Source of the DNA: Gordonia iterans
GTDB lineage: Bacteria; Actinomycetota; Actinomycetes; Mycobacteriales; Mycobacteriaceae
Assembly: GCF_002993285.1 (NCBI RefSeq)
Contig: NZ_CP027433.1
Location: 1,550,001-1,614,000, forward strand
Length of the DNA: 64,000 nt
Direction: 5' to 3'
Part shown: positions 27,604 through 36,922 of the stretch, one piece after another
How the letters are laid out: every line of letters begins with the position of its first letter
Numbering within the stretch: position 1 is the first letter of the stretch
Notes under the pieces: generated by a model
The model's input: the letters and a program-made list of their open reading frames with translations, nothing else
What the model was told of the DNA's origin: nothing
The model's database searches: none
Position numbers and translations under genes: made by a program

Positions 27604-28146
27604 ATGTTCAGCAATCTGGGGTGGGGCGAGATCCTGGTCCTCGTCGTCGCCGCGCTGGTGATCCTCGGTCCCGAGCGGCTGCCGGGGGCGATCAGCTGGA
27701 CCATGCAGTCGATCCGCAAGGTCCGCGACTACGCGACCGGAGCGTCCAAAGACCTCCAGGACCAGATGGGAACCGACTTCGACTCCTTCCGCGAGCCGCT
27801 GCAACAACTCAACGAGCTGCGCCAGATGACGCCGAAGGCGCTGGTCACCAAGCACTTGTTCGAGGGCGACTCCGCGCCGCTGGACCAGATGGAGTCGACC
27901 GTCCGGGAGTCGCTGAGCCTGTCCGGCCCGGCCGCGGCCAACCCGCACCCGGGCACCGCCGGGCCGGATGCGGCCCGTCTGGCCGACACCGAGACCCGCG
28001 TGACACAGGGATCGTCGAGCAGCGGTGCGTCGAACGCCGGCGGGGGAGCGACTCAGGTCGATCCGAGCCGCCTGGGCGCCGACCACGCCGCGCCTCCGGC
28101 GACGGCGCCCCGCCGTCACGACGTGACCGACTGGGACGCCACGTAG
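27604..28146 (+). CDS. tatB: Sec-independent translocase subunit TatB
   Basis: 180 residues. The short N-terminal membrane helix and hinge ([27 protein letters not shown]) with the conserved Glu and Gly-Pro, then an amphipathic helix ([20 protein letters not shown]), define TatA/B proteins. The longer C-terminal region and position after sigE-htrA identify TatB (Rv1224). It is part of the receptor complex for twin-arginine signal peptides. It starts 16 bp after htrA. Confidence 0.92.
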   Translation: MFSNLGWGEILVLVVAALVILGPERLPGAISWTMQSIRKVRDYATGASKDLQDQMGTDFDSFREPLQQLNELRQMTPKALVTKHLFEGDSAPLDQMESTVRESLSLSGPAAANPHPGTAGPDAARLADTETRVTQGSSSSGASNAGGGATQVDPSRLGADHAAPPATAPRRHDVTDWDAT

Positions 28147-28185
28147 CCCCTGGCCGTGTGGCGGGCGCTCTAGTGGCGATGTGCC

Positions 28186-28380
28186 GGGTCTCGATACGGC
28201 TCGGCTGGCGCCTCGCCTACTCGACCACCGATTCGGCCTCGACCACCGATTTCGGCGCAGTGCCGGGAGGCTCCCGATTGCTGGTCGTCTCCTGGTTGGT
28301 GGTCGAGTAGCGACGCTGCCTGAGCGCGCGGCGGAGCCTGCGACGACGCGCAGTCGAAGGGCAGGAGCGTATCGAGACCC
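28186..28380. repeat. Intergenic composite repeat bounded by 13-bp inverted arms
   Basis: GGGTCTCGATACG (28186-28198) and CGTATCGAGACCC (28368-28380) are perfect inverted repeats enclosing the whole gap between tatB and mrp. Inside are short related motifs (TCGACCACCGATT twice) and, at 28319-28361 on the minus strand, the CCCTTCGAC...GCTCAGG repeat that also interrupts the HNH gene. No coding potential. The two flanking genes converge. Confidence 0.8.
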
Positions 28381-28383
28381 GGC

Positions 28384-29526
28384 TCAGTGCCGGACGGTGT
28401 CGATGCCCAGGCTCATGCCGGCGAGGCCGCGGCGGCGCACGGCGAGTTTGTCGGCGACGCGGCGGAGCGCCGAACCCGACGCCGACTCCGGAGCAGACAG
28501 GACCACGGGGGTGCCGGCGTCACCGCCCTCGCGCAGCTGCTGCTCCAGCGGGATCTGGCCGAGCAGCTCGACGGGCGCGCCCACCGCGCGGGTCAGGCGT
28601 TCAGCGACCTTCTCGCCGCCGCCGGACCCGAAGGGCTCCATGCGGGTGCCGTCCGGGAGCTCCAGCCACGACATGTTCTCCACCACGCCGAGGATCTTCT
28701 GCCGGGTCTGCAGAGCGATGGCGCCGGCGCGCTCGGCCACCTCGGCGGCGGCCTGCTGCGGCGTGGTCACCACCAGGATCTCGGCCCCCGGGATCAGTTG
28801 GGCGATGGAGATCGCCACATCCCCGGTGCCGGGCGGGAGGTCGAGGAGCAGCACGTCGAGATCGCCCCAGTAGACGTCGGCCAGGAATTGTTGCAAAGCG
28901 CGGTGGAGCATCGGGCCGCGCCAGGTGACCGGAGTGTTGCCGTCGGTGAACTGGCCGATCGAGATGAACTTCACGCCGTGGCTGATGGGCGGCATGATCA
29001 TCGATTCGACCTGCGTCGGCTTGGCGTCGCTGCCGAGCATCCGCGGGACGCTGTGGCCGTAGATGTCGGCGTCGAGCACGCCCACGGACAGGCCGCGGTC
29101 GGCCAGCGCGGCGGCCAGGTTCACCGTGACGCTGGACTTGCCGACGCCGCCCTTGCCGGAGGCGACGGCGTACACGCGCGTCAGGTTGCCCGGCTTGGAG
29201 AACGGGATCTCCGGTTCGGCGCGGTCGCCGCGGAGCATCTTGCGGAGCGCGGTGCGCTGCTCGTCGTTCATCACGTCCAGCTCGACGCGGACCTCGCCGA
29301 CGCCGGGGACGTCGGACACGGCGGCGACCACCCGGTCGCTGATCTCGCCCTTGAGCGGGCACCCGGACGTCGTGAGGAAGACCCCGACGTCGACGGTGCC
29401 GTCGTCGGCGACGGCGACCGATTTGACCATGTTCAGGTCGGTGATGGGGCGGCCGATCTCCGGATCGGACACCTTGCTCAGCGCCGAACGGACGGCGGCC
29501 TCGGTGGGGGTGCCTACAATGCTCAC
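28384..29526 (-). CDS. mrp: Mrp/NBP35-type P-loop ATPase, Fe-S cluster carrier
   Basis: 380 residues. An N-terminal DUF59/MIP18-like domain (about 1-85, with SGCPLKGEI) is followed by a ParA-like ATPase with deviant Walker A SGKGGVGKSS, a YGHSVPRMLG switch segment and LLLDLPPGTGDVAISI. It is expected to load or carry Fe-S clusters. The CxxC after ENMS, used by many ApbC/Mrp proteins to hold the cluster, is absent (ENMSWLELPDGTRMEPFG). This is also true of the mycobacterial homologue Rv1229c as I recall it. GTG start. Confidence 0.88.
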   Translation of the reverse strand: MSIVGTPTEAAVRSALSKVSDPEIGRPITDLNMVKSVAVADDGTVDVGVFLTTSGCPLKGEISDRVVAAVSDVPGVGEVRVELDVMNDEQRTALRKMLRGDRAEPEIPFSKPGNLTRVYAVASGKGGVGKSSVTVNLAAALADRGLSVGVLDADIYGHSVPRMLGSDAKPTQVESMIMPPISHGVKFISIGQFTDGNTPVTWRGPMLHRALQQFLADVYWGDLDVLLLDLPPGTGDVAISIAQLIPGAEILVVTTPQQAAAEVAERAGAIALQTRQKILGVVENMSWLELPDGTRMEPFGSGGGEKVAERLTRAVGAPVELLGQIPLEQQLREGGDAGTPVVLSAPESASGSALRRVADKLAVRRRGLAGMSLGIDTVRH

Positions 29527-29619
29527 GACTTCCAGGGTAGTGGTCTCGACTTCGGGGGTTCGGAGCAGGCGTGGCGGAGCCGGCGGATCCGGTGCGGCTC
29601 GCCGACGACGACGAGACGC

Positions 29620-30735
29620 CTAGCGGGCCGGCGTCCTGGTGGCCGGCGCGCGGTTCGGCGCCGACTTCTTCGGGGTGGCCTTCGGTTGCGGAGCCGGCTG
29701 CTGCGGGCCGATTCCCGGCGGCAGGCACAGTGCGCCCAGGCAGTGCTGCGGGGGCGGGGTGGACTTGGGCGACGGTGAGCTCGGCGAGGTGGACTTGTCG
29801 TCCTTCTCGTCCTTCTTCTTGTCGTCCTTCTTCCTGTCCTTGTCTTTCTTGTCCTTGTCGTTCTCCGCGGGAGCGTGGCTCATCTCCGGGATGCCGTTGG
29901 TCGGGATCACACCGGTGGCGTAGGCGGCGGCCCAGCCGAGGACGTTGTTCACGTACGGCATGGAGCGGTTGTAGCGGAGCACCGCGCCGACCTTGTTGCT
30001 GTCGGCCATGATGTCGGTGACCCCGGCGCACAGGTACCGACCGGCCGAGTAGGTGGCATCGAAGATGTTGTCCGGATCGGCCTTTCCGTCGCCGTTCGCG
30101 TCGCTGCCCCACGCCTTCCAGGTGCTCGGGATGAACTGCATCGGGCCCATCGCGCGGTCGTGCCGCGGGTCGCCGTCCCAGCGTCCGCCGTCGGTGTCGG
30201 TGATCACCTCGTTGCCGGCCAGCGAGCCGTCGAGCACCGGCCCGCGGATCTTGGTCCTGGTGTCGCCGTATTCGTTGACGTTGCCGCCGCCCGCGTGACC
30301 GGACTCGATGCGGCCGATGCCGGCGAGCAGGAACCAGGGGAGCTTGCACTGCGGGCTCTCGGCGGCCACGCGGGTGGCTGCCAGCTTGTAGGCCTGCAGC
30401 ACCACGCCGGGGATGCCCAGCGGGCCGTTGGGCAGGTTCGCGGCGATCCGGAACTGCGGATCGACCGCGGGTGCGGCCGTCGCCGCCGGCGGGGCGAATC
30501 CGTACAGGGCGGGCGCCTGCGCCGGGACCGCCTGCGCGATCGCGGACTGGTCGGCGCCCTGAGCCGCATCGACGACTGTCACACCGTTCCCGGATCCCGG
30601 ATGCGCGACGGTACTGGCGGTGGCGCCGGTGAGCATGGCTGCGGCGACGGCCGTGACACCGGTGGTGACGACGACGCCGCGCCACGGGACGAACCCGGTG
30701 CGGCGGGTGCCCTGCCGCGAGAACTTGATCCCCAT
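29620..30735 (-). CDS. Secreted lytic transglycosylase (SLT_2, Rv1230c-like)
   Basis: 371 residues. After a basic N-terminus a hydrophobic signal/anchor (GVVVTTGVTAVAAAMLTGAT) leads to an exported protein. The catalytic domain has LLAGIGRIESGHAGGGNVNE with the catalytic Glu, DRAMGPMQFIPSTWKAWGSD and ATYSAGRYLCAG. The C-terminus is a lysine/aspartate-rich tract followed by Pro-rich sequence, probably wall-binding. It cleaves peptidoglycan glycan strands. ATG 30735 is preferred for signal-peptide length; a GTG at 30843 is in frame but would bury the signal. Confidence 0.85.
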   Translation of the reverse strand: MGIKFSRQGTRRTGFVPWRGVVVTTGVTAVAAAMLTGATASTVAHPGSGNGVTVVDAAQGADQSAIAQAVPAQAPALYGFAPPAATAAPAVDPQFRIAANLPNGPLGIPGVVLQAYKLAATRVAAESPQCKLPWFLLAGIGRIESGHAGGGNVNEYGDTRTKIRGPVLDGSLAGNEVITDTDGGRWDGDPRHDRAMGPMQFIPSTWKAWGSDANGDGKADPDNIFDATYSAGRYLCAGVTDIMADSNKVGAVLRYNRSMPYVNNVLGWAAAYATGVIPTNGIPEMSHAPAENDKDKKDKDRKKDDKKKDEKDDKSTSPSSPSPKSTPPPQHCLGALCLPPGIGPQQPAPQPKATPKKSAPNRAPATRTPAR

Positions 30736-30844
30736 CGGTTCTGCTGACTCCAGTCGATGACGTGGCGCGGTCGCAGGACTCTTGCCGACCCCTGCGACCG
30801 CAGACTGTGATCTACCATACCCTGCGGTAAGGTCGTGGGTCACA

Positions 30845-31366
30845 CTACTGGCGATCCGCCTCCGGGGCGGCTTTGCCGTCGTCGCCGGGCGAGGAACGGG
30901 AGCCGAGCCGCTCGACCAAGTCGTCGAGCAGATCGTCGAGTTCGCGGCGCAGGTAGTCGCGGGTCACGGTCTCGCCGACGGCCAGGCGGACGGCGGCGAG
31001 CTCACGGGCCAGGAACTCGGTGTCGGACTTGGTCTGCGCGGCACGACGACGATCCTCGTCCAGCGACACCTTGTCCCGGTTCTCCTGGCGGTTCTGCGCC
31101 AGCAGGATCAGCGGCGCGGCGTAGGCGGCCTGGGTGGAGAACGCCAGGTTCAGCAGGATGAACGGGTAGGGGTCCCAACCGAAGGTGAAGACGCCGAGGT
31201 TGAGGAAGATCCAGACCACCACGACGATGGTCTGGATGGCCAGATACGAGCCGGTGCCGAGGAACCGGGCGACCCGTTCGGCGTAGATGCCGACGACGTC
31301 GGCATCGATGCCGCTGCCGAAGCGACGCCGGCCCCCGCTGGGGGTGTCGAGGCGGCGGGGGGTCAT
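30845..31366 (-). CDS. DUF1003 membrane protein (Rv1231c-like)
   Basis: 173 residues. Two adjacent membrane helices (YLAIQTIVVVVWIFLNLGVF and PFILLNLAFSTQAAYAAPLI) with a conserved NRQENRDKVSLDEDR loop, then a charged coiled-coil-like C-terminus, define the DUF1003 family. Function unknown. It overlaps the end of the MgtE-like gene by four bases (ATGA), so the two proteins are translationally coupled and probably act together. Confidence 0.85.
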   Translation of the reverse strand: MTPRRLDTPSGGRRRFGSGIDADVVGIYAERVARFLGTGSYLAIQTIVVVVWIFLNLGVFTFGWDPYPFILLNLAFSTQAAYAAPLILLAQNRQENRDKVSLDEDRRRAAQTKSDTEFLARELAAVRLAVGETVTRDYLRRELDDLLDDLVERLGSRSSPGDDGKAAPEADRQ

Positions 31367-32676
31367 CGCCGCGGGCTCCTGTCGACTGCGTCGTTCCCCA
31401 ACTGCATCTCCGGTTCCTGTTCGCGCCAGTCGCGGGGGAGGACGGCGTCGAGCAGATCGTCCACGGCCACCGCTCCGAGCAGGTGTCCGTTCTCGTCCAC
31501 CACCGGCCCGAGCACCAGGTTATAGGTCGCGAAGAAGCGCGTCATGTCCTCCAGGGAGGCGTCGGGGGTCAGGCGGGGGATGTCGTCGTCGAGCACGCCG
31601 ACCACCAGGTTGGCCGGAGGCTCGCGCAACAGCGCCTGTGTGTGCACCGCCCCCAGGAACTTGCCGGTGGGCGTGCTGGTCGGCGGACGCACGACGAGGA
31701 CCATCGTCGCGGTGGCCGACGGGATGTCCGGGTTCGCGATGCGCGCGAGCGCCTCGGCGACGGTCGCGCCGGCCGAGACGATGATCGGTTCGGGCGTCAT
31801 CACACCGCCCGCGGTGTCCGGCGAGTGCAGCAGGAGGCGGCGGACCGGCTCGGACTCCTCGGGATCCATCCGGGACAGCAGTGCCTCGGCTTCGGCACGC
31901 GGGAGCTCGCCGAGGAGGTCGGCGACGTCGTCGGGATCCATCGCCTCCAGCACATCGGCGGCCCGCGACGGCTTCAGCGAGGCCAGCATCGCGGTCTGCT
32001 CGACCGTGGACATCTCCTGCAGCACGTCGGCCAGCCGCTCGTTGTCGAGGGCGGCGGCCAGTTGCTCGCGCCGCTGGTCGGGGAGTTCGCGCAGCGCGCT
32101 GGCGACGTCGGCCGGCCGCATCCCCTCGAACTGGGTCAGTGCCAGTTCCACGCCGTGCCCGGGTCGGTTCAGGTTCAGGGCGGTCAGCCCGCGCACGTTG
32201 TTCCAGGGCACGACCACGGTCTCGCCTCGCCGGCGCAGGCCCTTGCGCATCGTCCGCAGCGCGACGCGGCTGATCACGAAGTCGAGCGCGCGGGCCCGTT
32301 CGATCTCCAGGTCGACGATCTCCAGGTCCATCCCGTGCACCTCCGGGTGGTCCGGATCGTCGGTCTGCACACGGCTTTCCAGGATCTGGCCGATCGCCAG
32401 GGCTTCGTTCGGCCGCACCTGGAGCTTGCGCATGTTGATCCGGCCGGTGGTCAGCGTGACGGCGTCGGCGTCGATGTTGGTGACCCGGCCCATCGGCACG
32501 AAGATGCGGCGGCGGGTGGCGGCGAGCTCGACGGCCAGGCCCAGTGCCCGGGGGCGGCGGCCCGGCAGATGCATGGACACCACGACGTCGCGCACGCGCC
32601 CGATCGACTCGCCGTCCGGGCCGAGGACCACGAGACCGACTAATCTGGCGACGAAGACCTTGAGCGTGGGCGTCAT
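31363..32676 (-). CDS. MgtE N-domain/CBS protein without the channel domain (Rv1232c-like)
   Basis: 437 residues. It starts with a PRC-barrel-like region (about 1-90 and again to 190). An MgtE_N superhelix follows (EGMRPADVASALRELPDQRR, AADVLEAMDPDDVADLLGEL), then two CBS domains (VMTPEPIIVSAGATVAEALA and the one ending LGAVAVDDLLDAVLP). The five transmembrane helices of a true MgtE magnesium channel are absent. It is therefore more likely a cytosolic magnesium/nucleotide sensor than a transporter. It is coupled to the DUF1003 membrane protein, which might supply the membrane part. Confidence 0.85.
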   Translation of the reverse strand: MTPTLKVFVARLVGLVVLGPDGESIGRVRDVVVSMHLPGRRPRALGLAVELAATRRRIFVPMGRVTNIDADAVTLTTGRINMRKLQVRPNEALAIGQILESRVQTDDPDHPEVHGMDLEIVDLEIERARALDFVISRVALRTMRKGLRRRGETVVVPWNNVRGLTALNLNRPGHGVELALTQFEGMRPADVASALRELPDQRREQLAAALDNERLADVLQEMSTVEQTAMLASLKPSRAADVLEAMDPDDVADLLGELPRAEAEALLSRMDPEESEPVRRLLLHSPDTAGGVMTPEPIIVSAGATVAEALARIANPDIPSATATMVLVVRPPTSTPTGKFLGAVHTQALLREPPANLVVGVLDDDIPRLTPDASLEDMTRFFATYNLVLGPVVDENGHLLGAVAVDDLLDAVLPRDWREQEPEMQLGNDAVDRSPRR

Positions 32677-32738
32677 GCCTCAAGGGTAGAAGCCCCGCCC
32701 ACGGTCAAAACGAGAGAACCCGTCCCACAGGGGGAGAC

Positions 32739-33218
32739 ATGACTCAGCCGATCCGCCCGACTCCGGGCCTGCCGACCAAACCCACCGGGTGGCCGGTCGG
32801 CTCGTACGAGACCTACGAACAGGCGCAGAAGGCCGTCGATCACCTGTCCGACAACCAGTTCCACGTCGAGAAGCTGACCATCGTGGGTGTGGACCTGATG
32901 CAGGTCGAGCGCGTCGTCGGCCGACTGACGTGGGGCAAGGTGCTCGGTGGCGGGATCGCGTCGGGTGCGTGGTTCGGTCTGTTCGTGGGCCTGATCATCA
33001 GCATCTTCGTCGGCGGCGACTTCTGGGCGCCGATCGTCTTCTGCGTGGTGGCCGGTGTGGTCTTCGGGATCATCAGCGCGGCGATTCCGTACGCGGCGAC
33101 GCGCGGCCAGCGTGACTTCGCCTCGACGATGCAGTTGGTCGCCGGCCGGTACGACGTCCTCTGCGATCCCGGAAGCGCCGAACAGGCCCGCGACATGCTG
33201 GCCAAGCTGTCGCTGTAA
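32739..33218 (+). CDS. General-stress 17M-like membrane protein (Rv1234-like)
   Basis: 159 residues. The N-terminal soluble region carries GSYETYEQAQKAVDHLSDNQ and VEKLTIVGVDL, the 17M/DUF1269-like pattern. Two glycine-rich transmembrane helices follow (GIASGAWFGLFVGLIISIFV; FWAPIVFCVVAGVVFGIISA), then a short tail. No enzymatic motif. An AGGGGGA Shine-Dalgarno precedes the ATG. It is divergent from the MgtE-like gene and 204 bp upstream of lpqY, the same arrangement as Rv1234-Rv1235. Confidence 0.85.
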   Translation: MTQPIRPTPGLPTKPTGWPVGSYETYEQAQKAVDHLSDNQFHVEKLTIVGVDLMQVERVVGRLTWGKVLGGGIASGAWFGLFVGLIISIFVGGDFWAPIVFCVVAGVVFGIISAAIPYAATRGQRDFASTMQLVAGRYDVLCDPGSAEQARDMLAKLSL

Positions 33219-33244
33219 CACCTTCTCGCGCAATGACTCTCGCG

Positions 33245-33270
33245 CAGCACCCGGCTTCGGTCGGGTGCTG
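33245..33270 (+). terminator. Hairpin after the 17M-like gene
   Basis: CAGCACCCG (33245-33253), 8-base loop GCTTCGGT, CGGGTGCTG (33262-33270): a perfect 9-bp stem 27 bases after the stop. There is no U-tract, as is common in this order. Confidence 0.5.
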
Positions 33271-33288
33271 TCCGCGTTCCTGACCAGC

Positions 33289-33327
33289 GGTGACACTCCG
33301 CGTAGCGCAAATGTGCGCTGTGTCACC
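33289..33327. promoter_or_regulatory. Nested inverted repeat upstream of lpqY
   Basis: GGTGACAC (33289-33296) pairs with GTGTCACC (33320-33327), and inside it AGCGCA (33304-33309) pairs with TGCGCT (33314-33319). It lies about 95 bases before the lpqY start. Position and symmetry suggest an operator or 5' structure controlling the trehalose operon; no regulator gene is adjacent. Confidence 0.4.
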
Positions 33328-33422
33328 GGGACAGTAGGTTAACGTTAGCCCCGCATGAGATTCACAGGCTGCGTTAAGGCGCGCCGGTGGTGACCACCAT
33401 GGTTCAGGAGGCGTTTGGCGCG

Positions 33423-34895
33423 ATGGGCTCAGAGGAATTCTCCGGACGACGTCGACGGCGGCGTCTGCGAACCCGGCTCGCGGCCGCGGCAGCGACCACC
33501 GTGGTGCTTGCGCCCGCGCTGGTGGCGTGCAGCGCCGGATACACGCAGGGCGTCATCAACATCTATGCGCCCGCGGACGGTGCGGGCGAGATCACCGCCC
33601 GCGCGGCGATCTGCTCCAAGGAGTCGGGCGGCGAGTACGAGGCCAAGGTCACGGTCCTGCCGAAGGACGCCGACGGTCAGCGCCTCCAGCTGGCCCGACG
33701 GCTCGCCGGCAACGACAAGGGCCTGGACGTGATGGCCATGGACGTGGTGTGGACCGCCGAGTTCGCCAACGCGGGCTGGATCGTGCCGGTGCCGGAGGCG
33801 CTCGCCGCGCAGGTGCAGGACACCAACCTCGCCGGCCCGGTCGAGACCGCCATGTGGAAGCGTCCGGACGACGACGCGCCCCGCCTGTACGCGCTGCCGA
33901 TCTGGACCAATACCCAGCTGCTGTGGTTCCGGCCGGACGCGCTGAAGCAGTACCTGGGTGCTCGGGCGACCGCACCCAAGACCTGGGACCAGATGGTGGC
34001 CGACTCCGAGGAGATCTTCCGCCAGAACCCGGGCGGCCCGACCAAGATCATGGTGCAGGGCAGCCAGTACGAGGGCCTGATGGTCTGGTTCAACTCGGTG
34101 CTGCAGAGCGCCGGCGGGAACATCCTCGATCCCGACGATCCGTCCAAGCAGACCCTCAACGACACTCCCGAGCATCGCGAGGCGACGCTGACCGCACTGC
34201 GCATTCTGAAGCAGGTCGCCACTTACCCGGGCGCGGATCCGTCGATCACCAACTCGAACGAGGGCACCGCCCGCGACGGGATGGAGAAGGGTGAGGCGTC
34301 GTTCCAGGTCAACTGGCCGTTCGTGTTCCAGTCGGCGCGCCAGAACGGCGCCACCGGCGACGTGCCCTTCCTCAAGGACATCCTCGCGCCGTACAGCGAC
34401 AAGATCCTGGACGAGGAGAACCCGCCGACGGCGGAGGAACTGGTGCCGATCAACCGGGTCGTGCGCACCGTCTTCGATTTCGCCCCGTATCCGGCCGTGT
34501 CCGAGGACAAGCCCGCCAAGTCGACGCTGGGTGGCCTGAACATCGCCGTCGCGTCCACGTCGCAGCAGCCGGAGCTCGCTTCGAAGGTGGCCACGTGCCT
34601 GACGAGCAAGGATGCCCAGCGCGTGTACGCCCTGGAGGGTGCACTGCCGCCGACGGTCGAATCACTGTACGACGAGGCCGACTTCAAGGTCGCGTACCCG
34701 ATGGGCGACGACATCCGGCTCCAGCTGACCGAGGAGCACGTGGCACCGCGCCCGGCGACCCCGCAGTACCAGGCGGTGTCCACCCTGGTCACGGCCACGC
34801 TGAGTCCGGTGGGCCAGTGGGACCCGGAGACCAAGGTCGACGAACTGGCTGAACAAGTGCAGAAGGCCATCGACGGGGAGGGGATCATCCCATGA
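33423..34895 (+). CDS. lpqY: Trehalose-binding lipoprotein LpqY
   Basis: 490 residues. An Arg-rich n-region and hydrophobic stretch end at a lipobox (LVAC, lipid-modified Cys36). The rest is an ABC solute-binding fold of the sugar (family 1) type: VTVLPKDADGQRLQLARRLA, VMAMDVVWTAEFANAGWIVP, LWFRPDALKQYLG. With SugABC it imports trehalose released during mycolate transfer, recycling it in mycolic-acid bacteria. ATG 33423 follows AGGAGG by about 11 bases; a GTG at 33387 is in frame. The stop overlaps sugA (ATGA). Confidence 0.92.
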   Translation: MGSEEFSGRRRRRRLRTRLAAAAATTVVLAPALVACSAGYTQGVINIYAPADGAGEITARAAICSKESGGEYEAKVTVLPKDADGQRLQLARRLAGNDKGLDVMAMDVVWTAEFANAGWIVPVPEALAAQVQDTNLAGPVETAMWKRPDDDAPRLYALPIWTNTQLLWFRPDALKQYLGARATAPKTWDQMVADSEEIFRQNPGGPTKIMVQGSQYEGLMVWFNSVLQSAGGNILDPDDPSKQTLNDTPEHREATLTALRILKQVATYPGADPSITNSNEGTARDGMEKGEASFQVNWPFVFQSARQNGATGDVPFLKDILAPYSDKILDEENPPTAEELVPINRVVRTVFDFAPYPAVSEDKPAKSTLGGLNIAVASTSQQPELASKVATCLTSKDAQRVYALEGALPPTVESLYDEADFKVAYPMGDDIRLQLTEEHVAPRPATPQYQAVSTLVTATLSPVGQWDPETKVDELAEQVQKAIDGEGIIP

Positions 34896-36082
34896 CCACC
34901 GGTGATGACGAACATCGCCCGGGCGAACCGGTCCCGCCCGTCCACTCGGACGTGTGGGTGCCGCCGGAGAAGCTGGGCAGGCCGGGCCCGACCCCGGCCG
35001 CGGGTGCCCCCGGAGTGCCGCCGGTGCCCCCGGTTCCCGAACGCGGACCCGTCTCCGAAGGCGCCGGCGGACCGGTGCTCGAACCGCAGCAGCGTCGTCC
35101 GGCGCCGCCGGTGAGCGCCGCCGCGACGGGCGCGGCGACCGACCTGCTCGATCCGGCCCCGGCCGCGCCGGCGAAGACCGGCAAGCCCACGGGGAAGGCG
35201 ACCGAGCGGCGGGCGGGGGAACGTCGTCTGGCGTACCTGCTGGTGGCTCCCGCGGCGCTCGTCATGTTGCTGGTCACCGGTTACCCGATCATCTACGCCT
35301 TCTGGCTGTCGCTGAACCGGGCCACGTTGACCGCACCGGACGAGAGCGAGTTCGTCTGGTTCTCCAACTACGCGACCGTGCTCACCGACGGCTACTGGTG
35401 GAACGCACTGTGGGTCACGGTGTTCATCACCGTGGTGTCGGTGGCCATCGAGCTGGTGCTCGGCATGGCGATCGCTCTGGTGATGCACCGGACGATCTTC
35501 GGCAAGGGCACTATCCGCACGGTGGTGCTGATCCCGTACGGCATCGTGACCGTCGCCGCGGCGTTCTCCTGGTACTACGCGTGGACGCCGGGCACGGGCT
35601 ATCTGGCGAATCTCTTCCTGCCCGACGGCTACGACCCGCTCACCCATCACTGGTCGTCGATGTTCATCATCATCTTGGCCGAGGTCTGGAAGACGACGCC
35701 GTTCATGGCGCTGCTGCTGCTCGCCGGCCTGGCCCTGGTGCCCGACGACCTGCTGAAGGCCGCTCAGGTCGACGGAGCCGGTCCGTGGACGCGCCTGTTC
35801 AAGATCACGCTGCCGATGATGAAGGCGGCGATCCTGGTGGCGCTGCTGTTCCGCACGCTCGACGCCTTCCGGATCTTCGACAACATCTACATCCTGACCA
35901 AGGGCAACCACGACACCGGTTCGGTCTCCATGCTCGGCTACAACAACCTGTTCAAGGCGTTCAACCTGGGCATCGGTTCGGCCATCAGCATCCTGATCTT
36001 CCTGTGCGTGGCGATCATCGCGTTCATCTTCATCAAGCTGTTCGGCGCCGCCGCGCCCGGCTCCGACAACGAGGGGAGGTAG
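34892..36082 (+). CDS. sugA: Trehalose ABC transporter permease SugA
   Basis: 396 residues. An unusual Pro-rich disordered cytoplasmic extension of about 105 residues precedes the membrane part (RLAYLLVAPAALVMLLVTGY). The EAA loop that contacts SugC is LVPDDLLKAAQVDGAGPWTR. Six helices are expected. Mycobacterial SugA (Rv1236) is about 307 residues, so most of the size difference is the N-terminal tail. It overlaps lpqY by four bases and lies 6 bp before sugB. Confidence 0.92.
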   Translation: MTTGDDEHRPGEPVPPVHSDVWVPPEKLGRPGPTPAAGAPGVPPVPPVPERGPVSEGAGGPVLEPQQRRPAPPVSAAATGAATDLLDPAPAAPAKTGKPTGKATERRAGERRLAYLLVAPAALVMLLVTGYPIIYAFWLSLNRATLTAPDESEFVWFSNYATVLTDGYWWNALWVTVFITVVSVAIELVLGMAIALVMHRTIFGKGTIRTVVLIPYGIVTVAAAFSWYYAWTPGTGYLANLFLPDGYDPLTHHWSSMFIIILAEVWKTTPFMALLLLAGLALVPDDLLKAAQVDGAGPWTRLFKITLPMMKAAILVALLFRTLDAFRIFDNIYILTKGNHDTGSVSMLGYNNLFKAFNLGIGSAISILIFLCVAIIAFIFIKLFGAAAPGSDNEGR

Positions 36083-36088
36083 CCGGAC

Positions 36089-36919
36089 ATGAGCAGCACG
36101 GTCAATCGCCGCGTCGGGTGGTCCGTCGTCAACCTGCTGGTGGTGCTGTACGCGATCATCCCGCTGTGGTGGATCATCAGCCTCTCGTTCAAGCCGCCCG
36201 GCAGCGTCACCGACGGGAACTTCATTCCCCGGCAGTGGACGCTGGACAACTACAAGTCCATCTTCGAGACCAGCATGTTCACCTCCGCGCTGATCAACTC
36301 GATCGGCGTCGGGCTGCTCACCACGCTGGTCGCGGTGGTGCTGGGCACCATGGCCGCGTACGCGGTGGCCCGGTTGGAGTTCCGCGGAAAGAAGCTGCTC
36401 GTCGGCGTCGCGCTGCTGATCGCGATGTTCCCGCAGATCTCACTGGTCACGCCGCTGTTCAACATCGAGCGCCGGCTGGGCATCTTCGACACCTGGGTCG
36501 GCCTGATCATCCCCTACACCGCCTTCGCACTTCCACTGGCGATCTACACCCTCTCGGCGTTCTTCCGGGAGATCCCGTGGGATCTGGAGAAGGCCGCCAT
36601 GATGGACGGCGCGACGCAGGCGCAGGCATTCCGCCGGGTGATCGTGCCGCTGGCCGCGCCGGGAGTGGTGACCGCCGCGATCCTGGTGTTCATCTTCGCC
36701 TGGAACGATCTGCTCCTGGCGCTCTCGCTGACTTCGACCGAACGCGCCGTCACGGCCCCGGTCGCGATCAGCCAGTTCACCGGTGCCAGTCAGTTCGAGG
36801 AACCCACCGGGTCGATCGCCGCGGCCGCCGTGGTGATCACCATTCCGATCATCATCTTCGTGCTCTTCTTCCAACGTCGTATCGTGGCCGGTTTGACCTC
36901 CGGCGCGGTGAAGGGATAA
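36089..36919 (+). CDS. sugB: Trehalose ABC transporter permease SugB
   Basis: 276 residues, the normal MalG-type length. Start region [20 protein letters not shown], the [11 protein letters not shown]-like segment ([15 protein letters not shown]), and the EAA loop [20 protein letters not shown] with the conserved glycine. It forms the translocation pore with SugA. A GGGAGG site lies at the end of sugA; sugC starts 3 bp after its stop. Confidence 0.93.
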   Translation: MSSTVNRRVGWSVVNLLVVLYAIIPLWWIISLSFKPPGSVTDGNFIPRQWTLDNYKSIFETSMFTSALINSIGVGLLTTLVAVVLGTMAAYAVARLEFRGKKLLVGVALLIAMFPQISLVTPLFNIERRLGIFDTWVGLIIPYTAFALPLAIYTLSAFFREIPWDLEKAAMMDGATQAQAFRRVIVPLAAPGVVTAAILVFIFAWNDLLLALSLTSTERAVTAPVAISQFTGASQFEEPTGSIAAAAVVITIPIIIFVLFFQRRIVAGLTSGAVKG

Positions 36920-36922
36920 CCC

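Noticed and set aside
28181-28310. Small genes between tatB and mrp
   Set aside because: The open frames there are translations of the repeat element and lack ribosome binding sites.
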